Source: Candidatus Vogelbacteria bacterium
GTDB lineage: Bacteria > Patescibacteriota > Minisyncoccia > Phycocordibacterales > XYD1-FULL-46-19
Length of the DNA stretch: 10,409 bases
Direction of reading: 5' to 3'
Assembly (NCBI GenBank): GCA_903825615.1
Contig: CAIKBK010000113.1
Location: forward strand, 1 to 10,409
Of this stretch, positions 1 through 6,773 are shown piece after piece; the first letter of the stretch is position 1, and every line of letters starts with the position of its first letter. Below the pieces are notes generated by a model. That model saw nothing but the letters and a program-made list of their open reading frames with translations, was not told where the DNA came from and did not search any database. The position numbers were made by a program, and so were the translations under genes.

Positions 1-6
1 TAAATT

Positions 7-1152
7 ATGAAAATTTTAGCTATCGAAACTAGTTGCGATGATACTGCGGTCAGTATTGTTGAAGTAAAAGGCTCAGAGAAAAAGCCTGTTTTTAAGGTGC
101 TGGCGCATAATATTTCCTCCCAAACCAAAATCCACGAAAAGTGGGGTGGAGTTGTCCCCTCTCTGGCCAAACGCGAACACGGCAAAAACTTGATTCCACT
201 TCTTATAAAATCTTTGCAAGATATCAATGATAATAAAGTTATTAAAACTCCCCCAGTTTTTAATCACAAAAAAATAGATAAGATCTTAGAGCGTGAAGGT
301 GAATTAAGAGAACAATTCTTACAAACTATCCCGACGCTTAAAATCCCCAAGATTGACGCGATTGCTGTAACTAAAGGACCGGGTTTAGAACCAGCGCTGT
401 GGGTGGGCATTAATTTTGCCAAGGCTCTTGCCGAAGTGTGGGGCAAACCACTTTACCCTATCAATCATCTTGAGGGGCATATCTTGGCTTCACTCGCCAC
501 GCCCCAAAAAATTAATTTCCCGGCCATTTCCTTGATCGTCTCTGGTGGGCATACCGAACTTGTTTTATCCAAAGATTGGTTGAAATATAAAATCGTCGGT
601 CGCACCCGTGATGATGCCGTTGGCGAAGCCTTTGATAAAGTGGCGCGCATCTTAGGTTTGCCTTACCCCGGGGGACCAGAGATTTCGAGACTCGCTTCTT
701 CTTTTTCTGGCAAAGGTGAAATTAAATTACCAAGACCAATGCTTCATTCTGGAGATCTAGATTTCTCCTTCTCGGGCATCAAGACCGCAGTGCTTTATTT
801 GGTGCAAAAATTAAAACTAGAAAATAAATCCGATGATAAGATAAAAGCTGAGATCGCGCACGACTTCCAGCAGGCAGTAATTGAAGTTATTATTGCCAAA
901 ACTCTGACCGCCACTAAAAAATATAAAGCCAAGACAATTATCGCCGGTGGCGGTGTCATTGCCAACACGGCTTTGCGCGAAGCTTTAAAAGAAGAGGCTA
1001 AAAATGAAGGATTGAATTTGCTCATCCCCGAACTCTCCTACTCTACCGACAATGCCACTATGATCGCTCTCGCCGCCGGCTTCCGCCTTCTTGCTGGCAA
1101 GCATAAGGTCTCCCACACCTTCAAAGCTGAAGGCAATCTTAACCTAAAATAA
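7..1152 (+). CDS. tsaD: tRNA N6-adenosine threonylcarbamoyltransferase TsaD (long CPR-type form)
   Basis: TsaD transfers the threonylcarbamoyl group from TC-AMP to A37 of ANN-decoding tRNAs, in a cytoplasmic complex with TsaB and TsaE. Visible motifs are the N-terminal SCDDT of the ASKHA fold (residues 9-13), the metal-binding HLEGH pair (His154, His158), SGGHTEL (179-185), a glycine-rich GGG (314-316) and the late Asp348 in STDNATMIA. At 381 residues it exceeds the usual 335-345. The excess is a charged, probably helical insertion at about residues 72-112, between the first helical region and IDAIAVTKGPGL. From memory, Parcubacteria TsaD proteins carry a similar insertion. The start is firm because an in-frame TAA occupies bases 1-3. 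No Shine-Dalgarno precedes the ATG. valS follows after 51 bases with its own promoter. tsaB and tsaE are not in the window. Family assignment is secure. Confidence 0.97.
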   Translation: MKILAIETSCDDTAVSIVEVKGSEKKPVFKVLAHNISSQTKIHEKWGGVVPSLAKREHGKNLIPLLIKSLQDINDNKVIKTPPVFNHKKIDKILEREGELREQFLQTIPTLKIPKIDAIAVTKGPGLEPALWVGINFAKALAEVWGKPLYPINHLEGHILASLATPQKINFPAISLIVSGGHTELVLSKDWLKYKIVGRTRDDAVGEAFDKVARILGLPYPGGPEISRLASSFSGKGEIKLPRPMLHSGDLDFSFSGIKTAVLYLVQKLKLENKSDDKIKAEIAHDFQQAVIEVIIAKTLTATKKYKAKTIIAGGGVIANTALREALKEEAKNEGLNLLIPELSYSTDNATMIALAAGFRLLAGKHKVSHTFKAEGNLNLK

Positions 1153-1169
1153 TCCTTATCAATGATTCT

Positions 1170-1197
1170 TTGAAAATTGGGGGCTTTTTGATATTAT
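1170..1197 (+). promoter_or_regulatory. valS promoter, TTGAAA-16 bp-TATTAT, leaderless start
   Basis: TTGAAA at 1170-1175 and TATTAT at 1192-1197 are separated by 16 bp. The valS ATG begins six bases after the -10 box, exactly where transcription would be expected to start, so the mRNA is probably leaderless. There is no Shine-Dalgarno. The prediction is by eye only. Confidence 0.65.
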
Positions 1198-1203
1198 AGA
1201 GAA

Positions 1204-3351
1204 ATGTTGAGCGAAGACTCTAAATTCATGAGGCCCTATAACCCTAACGCGACAGAGAAGCGGATTTATGAACTCTGGGAGAAAAGTGGCTATTTTAACC
1301 CTGACAACTTGCCCGAGGCGGATAAGGGACCCTTTACCATTATTATGCCGCCGCCTAACGCTAATGGGCGCCTCCACGCCGGCCATGCCCTCTTCGTGAC
1401 CTTGGAGGACATTATGACCCGTTATAAGCGCCTGCGAGGTTATAAGGCCCTGTGGCTACCTGGTACCGACCACGCTGGCTTCGAGACTCAAGTGGTTTAT
1501 GAGAAAAAATTAGAAAAAGAGGGACGTTCTCGTTTTAATCTCACTCGCGAGGAATTATATAGTGAGATAATGAAATTCACTCTCGACAACAAGGCCAACA
1601 CCGAGGCCGATCTGCGCTCGCTTGGCGCCTCTTGTGATTGGTCGCGAGAAAAGTTCACTCTCGATGCCGATATCATCAAAACCGTTTACGATACTTTCGA
1701 GCAAATGTTCAAAGATGATCTTATTTACCGCGGCAAAAGAATTGTAAATTGGTGCACCAAACATCAGACCTCCCTCTCCGATTTGGAAACGATTACCGAG
1801 ACTCGCACCGATAAACTTTATTATATGAAGTATGGCCCTTTTACTATCGCCACCTCTCGACCCGAAACAAAGTTTGGCGACAAATATGTGGTTATGCACC
1901 CTGATGATCCTCGCTATGCCGAGTACAAAGACGGGCAAGAAATTCCTGTCGATTGGCTCGAGGGCAAAATTACTGCCACGGTCGTTAAAGACCCAATTAT
2001 TGATATGGAGTTCGGGACTGGGGTTATGACTATCACACCTTGGCATGATATTGCCGATTTCGATATCGCCCAGCGCCACAATCTGATAGGAGTGGAGGTT
2101 ATTGATAAAAATGGTCGACTGACTAAGGCCGCCGGTAAGTACGAAGGACTGAAGATTGAAGAAGCGCGCAAGCAAGTTGTTGAAAATCTTAAGGCATTAG
2201 GGTTGCTGGAGAAAGAGGAAGATTACGAGCACAACGTGACCACTTGCTATAAATGCGGTCGCATTCTTGAGCCGCGCATTATGCCTCAGTGGTTCGTGAA
2301 GATGGAGCCACTCGCGAAGCAGGCAATTGAGGTGGTAAAGAAAGGTGAGATAAAAATCATTCCCGACTTCCAAGAAAAAATTTATTTCCACTGGCTCAAG
2401 AATATTCGCGATTGGAATATCTCCCGCCAAATTGCTTGGGGTATCCCTATCCCCGCCAAAATTTGTTCTAATTCAGAATGTGATTACGGAGTAGTTGATT
2501 TAGGAGACAAAGAGAAGGGCAAATGTCCTAAATGTGGTGGCGAGTTAATTAAAGACCCTGATACTTTTGATACCTGGTTCTCTTCGGGTCAGTGGCCTTA
2601 CGCTACTCTTGGTTATCCTGATCATTCTGATTTTAAAAATTTCTATCCGACCGATGTCATGGAGACAGCTGGTGATATTCTTTTCTTCTGGGTGGCACGC
2701 ATGATTATGCTTGGCCTTTACCGCACGGGTAAAATCCCTTTCCACACCGTCTATCTGCACGGCATGGTGCGCGCTGGCGACAAACAAAAAATGAGTAAGA
2801 GCAAGGGTAACGTCATTAGTCCGGTGGATATTGGCGAGAAGTATGGCACAGACGCTTTACGTATGGCACTGGTTGTCGGCAACACGCCCGGCACCGATAT
2901 GGCTCTCGCCGAAGACAAAATCAAAGCTTATAAACTTTTTGCTAATAAATTATGGAATGTCACACGATTTATATTAAGCAACGCTGATCTTGATAAATAT
3001 GTTAAGGACTTTTCTGCCGATACTGAACAAGATAAAGAATTATCAAGTAAAAGAGATGCTTTATTAAAAGATATCACTATCGATTTAGACAATTACCGCT
3101 TCCACCTGGCCAGCGAGAGGCTTTATCACTATGTCTGGGATGAATTGGCTGCCAATATCTTAGAAGACAGTAAAAATATTTTTACTGGAGCGGATAATAA
3201 GGCTAAGACTTCTCGTCAACAATTCTTACTTAACACCCTAGAAAAAATTCTGATTGCTCTCCACCCCTTCATACCGTTTATTACTGAAGAAATCTGGCAA
3301 TCACTTGAAAAAAATTCTCTCCTTATAGTTGAAAAGTGGCCAGTCAAGTAG
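1204..3351 (+). CDS. valS: Valyl-tRNA synthetase, short form lacking the C-terminal coiled coil
   Basis: Class I aminoacyl-tRNA synthetase that charges tRNA-Val and edits mischarged threonine. Motifs are the HIGH-type HAGH (58-61) after PPPNANGRL, GTDHAG (87-92), an editing domain with TSRPETKFGD (217-226) and EFGTGVMTITPWHD (269-282), DTWFSS (456-461), FFWVARMIML (494-503) and KMSKS (529-533). GTDHAG and the FFWVARMIM block point to ValS rather than IleS or LeuS. Cysteines 348/351 and 421/426/441/444 look like zinc knuckles flanking IRDWNISRQ. At 715 residues it is much shorter than typical bacterial ValS (about 880-950). The anticodon-binding helical domain is present to ITEEIWQSL, but the C-terminal coiled-coil arm is absent. 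The ATG at 1204 is preferred because it sits at the predicted +1. An in-frame ATG at 1228 is the alternative. Confidence 0.95.
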   Translation: MLSEDSKFMRPYNPNATEKRIYELWEKSGYFNPDNLPEADKGPFTIIMPPPNANGRLHAGHALFVTLEDIMTRYKRLRGYKALWLPGTDHAGFETQVVYEKKLEKEGRSRFNLTREELYSEIMKFTLDNKANTEADLRSLGASCDWSREKFTLDADIIKTVYDTFEQMFKDDLIYRGKRIVNWCTKHQTSLSDLETITETRTDKLYYMKYGPFTIATSRPETKFGDKYVVMHPDDPRYAEYKDGQEIPVDWLEGKITATVVKDPIIDMEFGTGVMTITPWHDIADFDIAQRHNLIGVEVIDKNGRLTKAAGKYEGLKIEEARKQVVENLKALGLLEKEEDYEHNVTTCYKCGRILEPRIMPQWFVKMEPLAKQAIEVVKKGEIKIIPDFQEKIYFHWLKNIRDWNISRQIAWGIPIPAKICSNSECDYGVVDLGDKEKGKCPKCGGELIKDPDTFDTWFSSGQWPYATLGYPDHSDFKNFYPTDVMETAGDILFFWVARMIMLGLYRTGKIPFHTVYLHGMVRAGDKQKMSKSKGNVISPVDIGEKYGTDALRMALVVGNTPGTDMALAEDKIKAYKLFANKLWNVTRFILSNADLDKYVKDFSADTEQDKELSSKRDALLKDITIDLDNYRFHLASERLYHYVWDELAANILEDSKNIFTGADNKAKTSRQQFLLNTLEKILIALHPFIPFITEEIWQSLEKNSLLIVEKWPVK

Positions 3352-3357
3352 CTCTCA

Positions 3358-3366
3358 TGATATAAT
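3358..3366 (+). promoter_or_regulatory. Extended -10 promoter (TGATATAAT) of the prsW operon
   Basis: A perfect extended -10 element, TG-A-TATAAT, lies in the 24-bp gap after valS. The ATG at 3376 begins nine bases after it, leaving a leader of about 0-3 bases. No -35 is seen at normal spacing; the TTGAAA at 3329-3334 is too far away (26 bp). Confidence 0.65.
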
Positions 3367-3375
3367 TTATTAAGG

Positions 3376-4179
3376 ATGGCCAATTGGGAGCAAATGAATT
3401 GGGTTTTTGTTTTGGTAGCCGTTGCTGGTGGTTTTTTGCCAGCTATTTTTTGGCTGTGGTTTTGGCTACAAGAAGATCACAAGAAACCCGAACCGATACG
3501 CCTCATAATGAAAACTTTTATTGTGGGGGGCTTTTTTATTACCCTCGCCTTCCTCTTAGAAAAGTTTTTTGCTCCCAGTACTAATGTTGTTAGCCAAGTA
3601 TCTAACGCCTATCAAAATAACTCCGATCTCTGGACTTTAATTATTGTTTCTTCACCGCTCATAGCTTGGGCCATAATAGAAGAATTAGTTAAATATCTCG
3701 CCGCCTATACGGCCGCACTTAAAAATAAACATTGCGACGAACCGATCGATATGATGGTTTATATGATCACGGCCGCCCTTGGTTTCTCCGCCATAGAAAA
3801 TTTCTTATTCTTACTCAATATTCTATCGATCGACGGCATTCTCTCTAACTCTTTCCTCTTTACTGGCAATTTACGCTTCTTGGGAGCCACTTTATTACAT
3901 GTTGTAACTTCGGCGGTTTTTGGTGTCTTCTTAAGCTTTGCTTTCTCTCGAGGCAAACTGACCAAAACCTTAGCTTGGATTGTCGGCTTGTTTGCCGGAA
4001 CGGCCTTGCATGTCCTCTTTAACTTTTTTATAATAGTAAATGAGGGTGGTGATGTCCTCCGGGTCCTGATTTGTCTATGGGCCACCGCCATGTTTGTTAT
4101 TTTTCTTTTTGAAGTGGTTAAACGCCTACGTTATGGCAAAATTATTACTAGCCCAATAAACGAATTCCCTTATGTTTAA
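3376..4179 (+). CDS. PrsW-family intramembrane protease
   Basis: Polytopic membrane protein (267 residues, about 7-8 hydrophobic segments) of the PrsW/CAAX-protease-like superfamily. In Bacillus subtilis PrsW performs site-1 cleavage of an anti-sigma factor; other members act on varied membrane substrates. The diagnostic motifs are all present in order: EELVK (102-106, the EExxK motif), GFSAIEN (136-142), His175 within HVVTSAVFG, and His212 within HVLFNF. The catalytic set therefore looks intact. No anti-sigma factor or sigma factor gene is nearby, so the substrate is unknown. The start at 3376 follows an extended -10. A second in-frame ATG at 3394 has GGGAG three bases before it and would trim six residues. 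The gene overlaps the Hsp20 start by 8 bases, so translation is probably coupled. Confidence 0.9.
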   Translation: MANWEQMNWVFVLVAVAGGFLPAIFWLWFWLQEDHKKPEPIRLIMKTFIVGGFFITLAFLLEKFFAPSTNVVSQVSNAYQNNSDLWTLIIVSSPLIAWAIIEELVKYLAAYTAALKNKHCDEPIDMMVYMITAALGFSAIENFLFLLNILSIDGILSNSFLFTGNLRFLGATLLHVVTSAVFGVFLSFAFSRGKLTKTLAWIVGLFAGTALHVLFNFFIIVNEGGDVLRVLICLWATAMFVIFLFEVVKRLRYGKIITSPINEFPYV

Positions 4180-4672
4180 TAAAGACAAGCGATCATTCTT
4201 CGAACGCATTACCGGTAGTATCTCTGTCAATGACGAAGAAGAAGTGAGAGTTAATAAATCAAGCGAACCAGCTTTTTCTCCTAAAATTAAAGGCAGTAGC
4301 ACTTGGCTCGAAGCCGAAGAAGCGTTGGAACCAATTGAAGAGGTTGGGGAATTATCCGTTGATGTCTACCAAACAGATAATGATATTGTCGTCCAAGCCA
4401 TGATTGCCGGTGTCCGTTCCGAAGACCTTAATGTCTCAATCACTCGAGAGATGGTAACTCTAGAGGGTCGTCGCCAGAAAGCAAGTGAAGTTGAGAAAGA
4501 TGGTTACTTCATGAAGGAACTTTATTGGGGCGCCTTTGCAAGGAAAATCTTACTCCCCTGCGAAGTTGAACCGTCTGAGGCCGAAGCCTACGAGAAAAAC
4601 GGTCTCCTCACCCTCCGTATGCCGAAGATTGACAAGGCCCGCACTCAGAAGGTTAAAGTAAGGTCACTCTAA
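4172..4672 (+). CDS. Small heat-shock protein, Hsp20/alpha-crystallin family
   Basis: ATP-independent holdase chaperone, 166 residues. A charged N-terminal arm of about 58 residues precedes the alpha-crystallin domain (about 60-150), which starts at ELSVDVYQTDNDIVV and contains EDLNVSI, VTLEGRR, a GYFMKE segment and the signature NGLLTLRMPK (143-152). The short tail has a VKV (161-163) that could stand in for the C-terminal I/V-x-I/V oligomerisation motif. The ATG lies inside the end of the prsW-like gene (8-base overlap), with no Shine-Dalgarno, so expression depends on coupling with that gene. No heat-shock operator such as CIRCE is visible before the operon. A membrane protein follows after 8 bases. 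Confidence 0.93.
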   Translation: MFNKDKRSFFERITGSISVNDEEEVRVNKSSEPAFSPKIKGSSTWLEAEEALEPIEEVGELSVDVYQTDNDIVVQAMIAGVRSEDLNVSITREMVTLEGRRQKASEVEKDGYFMKELYWGAFARKILLPCEVEPSEAEAYEKNGLLTLRMPKIDKARTQKVKVRSL

Positions 4673-4680
4673 ATATTTTC

Positions 4681-4935
4681 ATGGATGAAGAAGTAAAACA
4701 ATTACTGAGGGAGGATTTAGGAATTGCCAAGGAAAACAATAAACTCTTGACCAAACTAGTCTGGCATCAGAAATGGTCTAGTTGGTTTAACGTCATCAAA
4801 TGGATTATTGTTGTTGGTTCGGCGATTGGTGCTCTGTATTATCTCCAACCAGTAATGGAAAATCTTCTAAACACTTATTCGGAATTCCTTGGGACCTTTA
4901 GTGAGACGAGTATTAGGGCTCTCCCAGGGCAATAA
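4681..4935 (+). CDS. Small single-pass membrane protein of unknown function
   Basis: 84 residues. An amphipathic, charged N-terminal stretch (1-33, MDEEVKQLLREDLG...) is followed by one hydrophobic helix at about 35-56 (WFNVIKWIIVVGSAIGALYYL) and a short polar tail ending in LPGQ. I do not recognise a named domain. It starts 8 bases after the Hsp20 stop on the same strand and ends just before the terminator hairpin, so it is the last gene of the PrsW-Hsp20 operon. Its place there suggests a link to membrane protein quality control, for example as an adaptor or substrate of the protease, but this is inference from position alone. No Shine-Dalgarno is seen. Confidence 0.75.
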   Translation: MDEEVKQLLREDLGIAKENNKLLTKLVWHQKWSSWFNVIKWIIVVGSAIGALYYLQPVMENLLNTYSEFLGTFSETSIRALPGQ

Positions 4936-4976
4936 AAAACAAAAAGACTCGCTCAGTTGGCGAGTCTTTTTGTTTT
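4936..4976. terminator. Bidirectional intrinsic terminator, 17-bp perfect stem
   Basis: Arms 4936-4952 and 4960-4976 are perfectly complementary (core GACTCGC/GCGAGTC, flanked by A and T tracts) around the seven-base loop TCAGTTG. The A-run on one side and T-run on the other give a U-tract in both directions. It therefore can end the PrsW-Hsp20 operon on the plus strand and tRNA-Phe on the minus strand. Its right edge touches the last base of the tRNA CCA. Confidence 0.9.
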
Positions 4977-5051
4977 GGTGCCCAGAGTCAGGCTTGAACT
5001 GACGACCCTTCCCTCTTCAGGGGAATGCTCTACCAACTGAGCTATCTGGGC
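4976..5051 (-). tRNA. tRNA-Phe (anticodon GAA)
   Basis: A full cloverleaf reads on the minus strand. The acceptor is GCCCAGA/TCTGGGC, the D stem GCTC/GAGC with G18G19, the anticodon stem TTCCC/GGGAA around loop CTGAAGA (GAA), and the T stem GTCAG/CTGAC with loop TTCAAGC. Discriminator A and an encoded CCA give 76 nt. The other two tRNAs here do not encode CCA. The gene sits between rarA and the bidirectional terminator and has its own promoter. Confidence 0.97.
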
Positions 5052-5067
5052 ATATTTGGTAATTTCT

Positions 5068-5096
5068 ATTCTAACAAAAGAGAAGGCTTATTTCAA
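5068..5096 (-). promoter_or_regulatory. tRNA-Phe promoter overlapping the rarA stop codon
   Basis: On the minus strand TTGAAA (5096-5091) is followed after 17 bp by TAGAAT (5073-5068), with TG one base before the -10, making it also an extended -10. The -35 box is formed by the last two sense codons of rarA, directly before its TAA. Transcription would start about 10 bases before the tRNA. Confidence 0.75.
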
Positions 5097-6368
5097 ATAC
5101 TTCTTACCCTTTAACTTCTTAGGTAAATACTCCTGATTCTCTTCATAATTGAAGTTGGGGCTATATTTATAATCCTTGCCAAAACCAAGATTCTTCATCA
5201 ACTTGGTCGGAGCATTGCGCAAGTGAATGGGAACTGGTTCATCCATCGTCTCTCGCACATCTTTCTGTACCGTGAGATAAGCTTCATAGAGCTCATTACT
5301 TTTTTTGCACTTAGCTAAATAGACAACAACTTGGGCCAAGATAACATTACACTCTGGCAGGCCAATAAAGTGACAAGCCTGATAACCGGCCACCGCTTGA
5401 GTAAGCGCTTGTGAGTTGGCCAGACCGACATCTTCGCTCGCAAAACGTACTAATCGACGCGCCACATAAAGCGGATCTTCCCCACCCTCGAGCATCCTAG
5501 CCAACCAATAAAGCGCGGCATCAGCATCACTCCCGCGCAGAGACTTGTGCAAGGCCGAGATAATATTATAGTGCTCGTCTCCTTTTTTATCATAAAGCAG
5601 ATGCGATTTCTGTAGGGATTCTTTGACTAAATCCCGATCAATTTCTAATCTGCCTGCTTTATTATGTTTGGCCGTCTTAGTGGCCAGCTCTAAAGCATTC
5701 AAGGCATTCCGCGCGTCACCATCTGAAGCCTTGGCGAGAAAGTCTAAAGTTTTTTTATCAATTTTAATTTTAAGCGAACCTAAGCCCCGACTTTTATCTT
5801 TAAGCGCCCTTTGTAAAATTTTTAAAATAGCCTCATCATCAAGTTGACCAAAGACAAAAACTCGACAACGCGAGAGGAGCGCCGAATTAACTTCAAAACT
5901 TGGATTCTCGGTCGTCGCACCAATTAAAGTAACTGTGCCAGTCTCAACATGAGGCAGGAGAGCATCTTGCTGAGCCTTATTCCAGCGATGAACTTCATCA
6001 ATAAAAAGAATTGTCTTTTGCCCGTGACCGGCCCGACCTATCGGCGGGAATTTGCGACGATCTTCTGCCTCCCTAATTACTGTGCGCAACTCGGCCACGC
6101 CCGAAGTGACCGCCGGTAGAGCGATAAACTCCGCTCCGGTAATCTTGGCAATAATCCGCGCCAACGTTGTTTTACCGCAACCGGGCGGACCCCACAGAAT
6201 AAGCGAGGGGACTTCGTCCTTCTCAATAAGCTGGCGCAAGAGCTTGCCCTGACTCAAGATCTCATCTTGCCCGACAAAATCAGTTAATTTCTCCGGTCTT
6301 ACGCGATCAGCCAAGGGCCCGCTTAATTTGTTATCTTCCAGCTTTTGATCAAATAAATCTTTAGGCAT
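5088..6368 (-). CDS. rarA: Replication-associated recombination protein A, AAA+ ATPase
   Basis: RarA (MgsA) is a clamp-loader-like AAA+ ATPase that acts at stalled replication forks. It has 426 residues, within the normal range. Visible are PLADRVRPEKLTDFVGQ (18-34), Walker A GPPGCGKT (60-67), Walker B ILFIDE (120-125) followed by VHRWNKAQQDALLP, sensor 1 GATTENPSF (150-158) and an arginine-finger region SRCR (166-169). The C-terminal oligomerisation domain shows EHYNIISALHKSLRGSDADAALYWLARML and IHLRNAPTKLMKNLG, ending in QEYLPKKL. A slightly long, Gly/Pro-containing loop (about 105-117) precedes Walker B. The start ATG lies at the predicted +1 of its promoter, so it is probably leaderless. 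It diverges from tRNA-Arg across 75 bp. Confidence 0.96.
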   Translation of the reverse strand: MPKDLFDQKLEDNKLSGPLADRVRPEKLTDFVGQDEILSQGKLLRQLIEKDEVPSLILWGPPGCGKTTLARIIAKITGAEFIALPAVTSGVAELRTVIREAEDRRKFPPIGRAGHGQKTILFIDEVHRWNKAQQDALLPHVETGTVTLIGATTENPSFEVNSALLSRCRVFVFGQLDDEAILKILQRALKDKSRGLGSLKIKIDKKTLDFLAKASDGDARNALNALELATKTAKHNKAGRLEIDRDLVKESLQKSHLLYDKKGDEHYNIISALHKSLRGSDADAALYWLARMLEGGEDPLYVARRLVRFASEDVGLANSQALTQAVAGYQACHFIGLPECNVILAQVVVYLAKCKKSNELYEAYLTVQKDVRETMDEPVPIHLRNAPTKLMKNLGFGKDYKYSPNFNYEENQEYLPKKLKGKKYLK

Positions 6369-6374
6369 AACCCA

Positions 6375-6402
6375 ATAATAATCTAAAAACGGCCCAAGAC
6401 AA
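6375..6402 (-). promoter_or_regulatory. rarA promoter, TTGTCT-16 bp-TATTAT, leaderless start
   Basis: On the minus strand TTGTCT (6402-6397) and TATTAT (6380-6375) are 16 bp apart. The ATG begins six bases after the -10, the same geometry and the same -10 sequence as valS. No Shine-Dalgarno is present. Confidence 0.6.
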
Positions 6403-6424
6403 TATCGCCGGGTCGGTTATTTTA

Positions 6425-6433
6425 TGTTAGAAT
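6425..6433 (+). promoter_or_regulatory. Extended -10 (TGTTAGAAT) of tRNA-Arg
   Basis: TG-T-TAGAAT lies 10 bases before the tRNA 5' end. The same nine bases form the -10 of tRNA-Phe at 5076-5068 on the other strand. No -35 box is evident here. Confidence 0.6.
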
Positions 6434-6443
6434 CAAAAAGTTC

Positions 6444-6515
6444 CCCCTTGTAGTTCAATGGATAGAACAGCCCCGTCCTAAGGGGTAGATGTCAGTTCGA
6501 TTCTGGCCGAGGGGA
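6444..6515 (+). tRNA. tRNA-Arg (anticodon CCU)
   Basis: The acceptor CCCCTTG/CGAGGGG includes one G-T pair. The D stem is GTTC/GAAC with G18G19, the anticodon stem GCCCC/GGGGT has loop GTCCTAA (CCU, reading AGG), and the T stem GTCAG/CTGGC has loop TTCGATT. Discriminator A73 gives 72 nt; CCA is not encoded, so CCA-adding enzyme is required. The gene ends four bases before the stop of the facing glutaredoxin gene. Confidence 0.96.
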
Positions 6516-6519
6516 CAAA

Positions 6520-6756
6520 TTAGAGCCCTAGAAGAACTTTGAGGTGTTTCTCGTCAAAGCCAACCATCACCTCATCATCACCAACAACAATAACCGGTAC
6601 GCCCATTTGACCGCTCTTCTCGATCATTTCCTGGCGACGAGTGACATCAGTCATAACATCAAATTCTTCAAAGGGAACGGCATTACCAACAAGAAAATCC
6701 TTAGCCATATGGCAATAATGACAGGTGGGAGATGTGTAAATTTGCACTTTTTTCAT
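6520..6756 (-). CDS. Glutaredoxin-like protein (YruB/NrdH type)
   Basis: Small cytoplasmic thiol-disulfide oxidoreductase with a thioredoxin fold, 78 residues. It begins MKKVQIYTSPTCHYCHMAK with the CxxC redox pair at Cys12 and Cys15 (CHYC instead of the common CPYC). The cis-proline motif MGVPVIVV (Pro54) and the late GFDEKHLKVLLGL are typical of the YruB-type branch. The likely role is thiol reduction, possibly for ribonucleotide reductase, but no nrd gene is in view. It lies 9 bases after the RNHCP gene but has its own extended -10, which starts eight bases before the ATG. Its stop is only four bases from the 3' end of the facing tRNA-Arg, with no terminator between them. Confidence 0.92.
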   Translation of the reverse strand: MKKVQIYTSPTCHYCHMAKDFLVGNAVPFEEFDVMTDVTRRQEMIEKSGQMGVPVIVVGDDEVMVGFDEKHLKVLLGL

Positions 6757-6764
6757 AGATTTTT

Positions 6765-6773
6765 ATTATAGCA
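6765..6773 (-). promoter_or_regulatory. Extended -10 (TGCTATAAT) of the glutaredoxin gene
   Basis: A perfect TG-C-TATAAT on the minus strand lies eight bases before the glutaredoxin ATG. The TAA inside TATAAT is the stop codon of the upstream RNHCP gene. No -35 is seen. The leader would be 0-2 bases long. Confidence 0.6.

Noticed and set aside
102..117. UGA recoding as in Gracilibacteria/Absconditabacteria
   Set aside because: All genes are full length with TGA read as stop, and none contains in-frame TGA. The tRNA-Gly in the window has a CCC anticodon, not UCA.
1555..2175. 206-residue open frame on the minus strand opposite valS
   Set aside because: It lies wholly within valS, a clear conserved gene, and its translation shows no recognisable domain. 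It is a codon-bias shadow.
3759..4091. 110-residue open frame opposite the PrsW-like gene
   Set aside because: It is lysine/arginine-rich low-complexity sequence, as expected from the complement of a hydrophobic protein. It has no promoter or domain.
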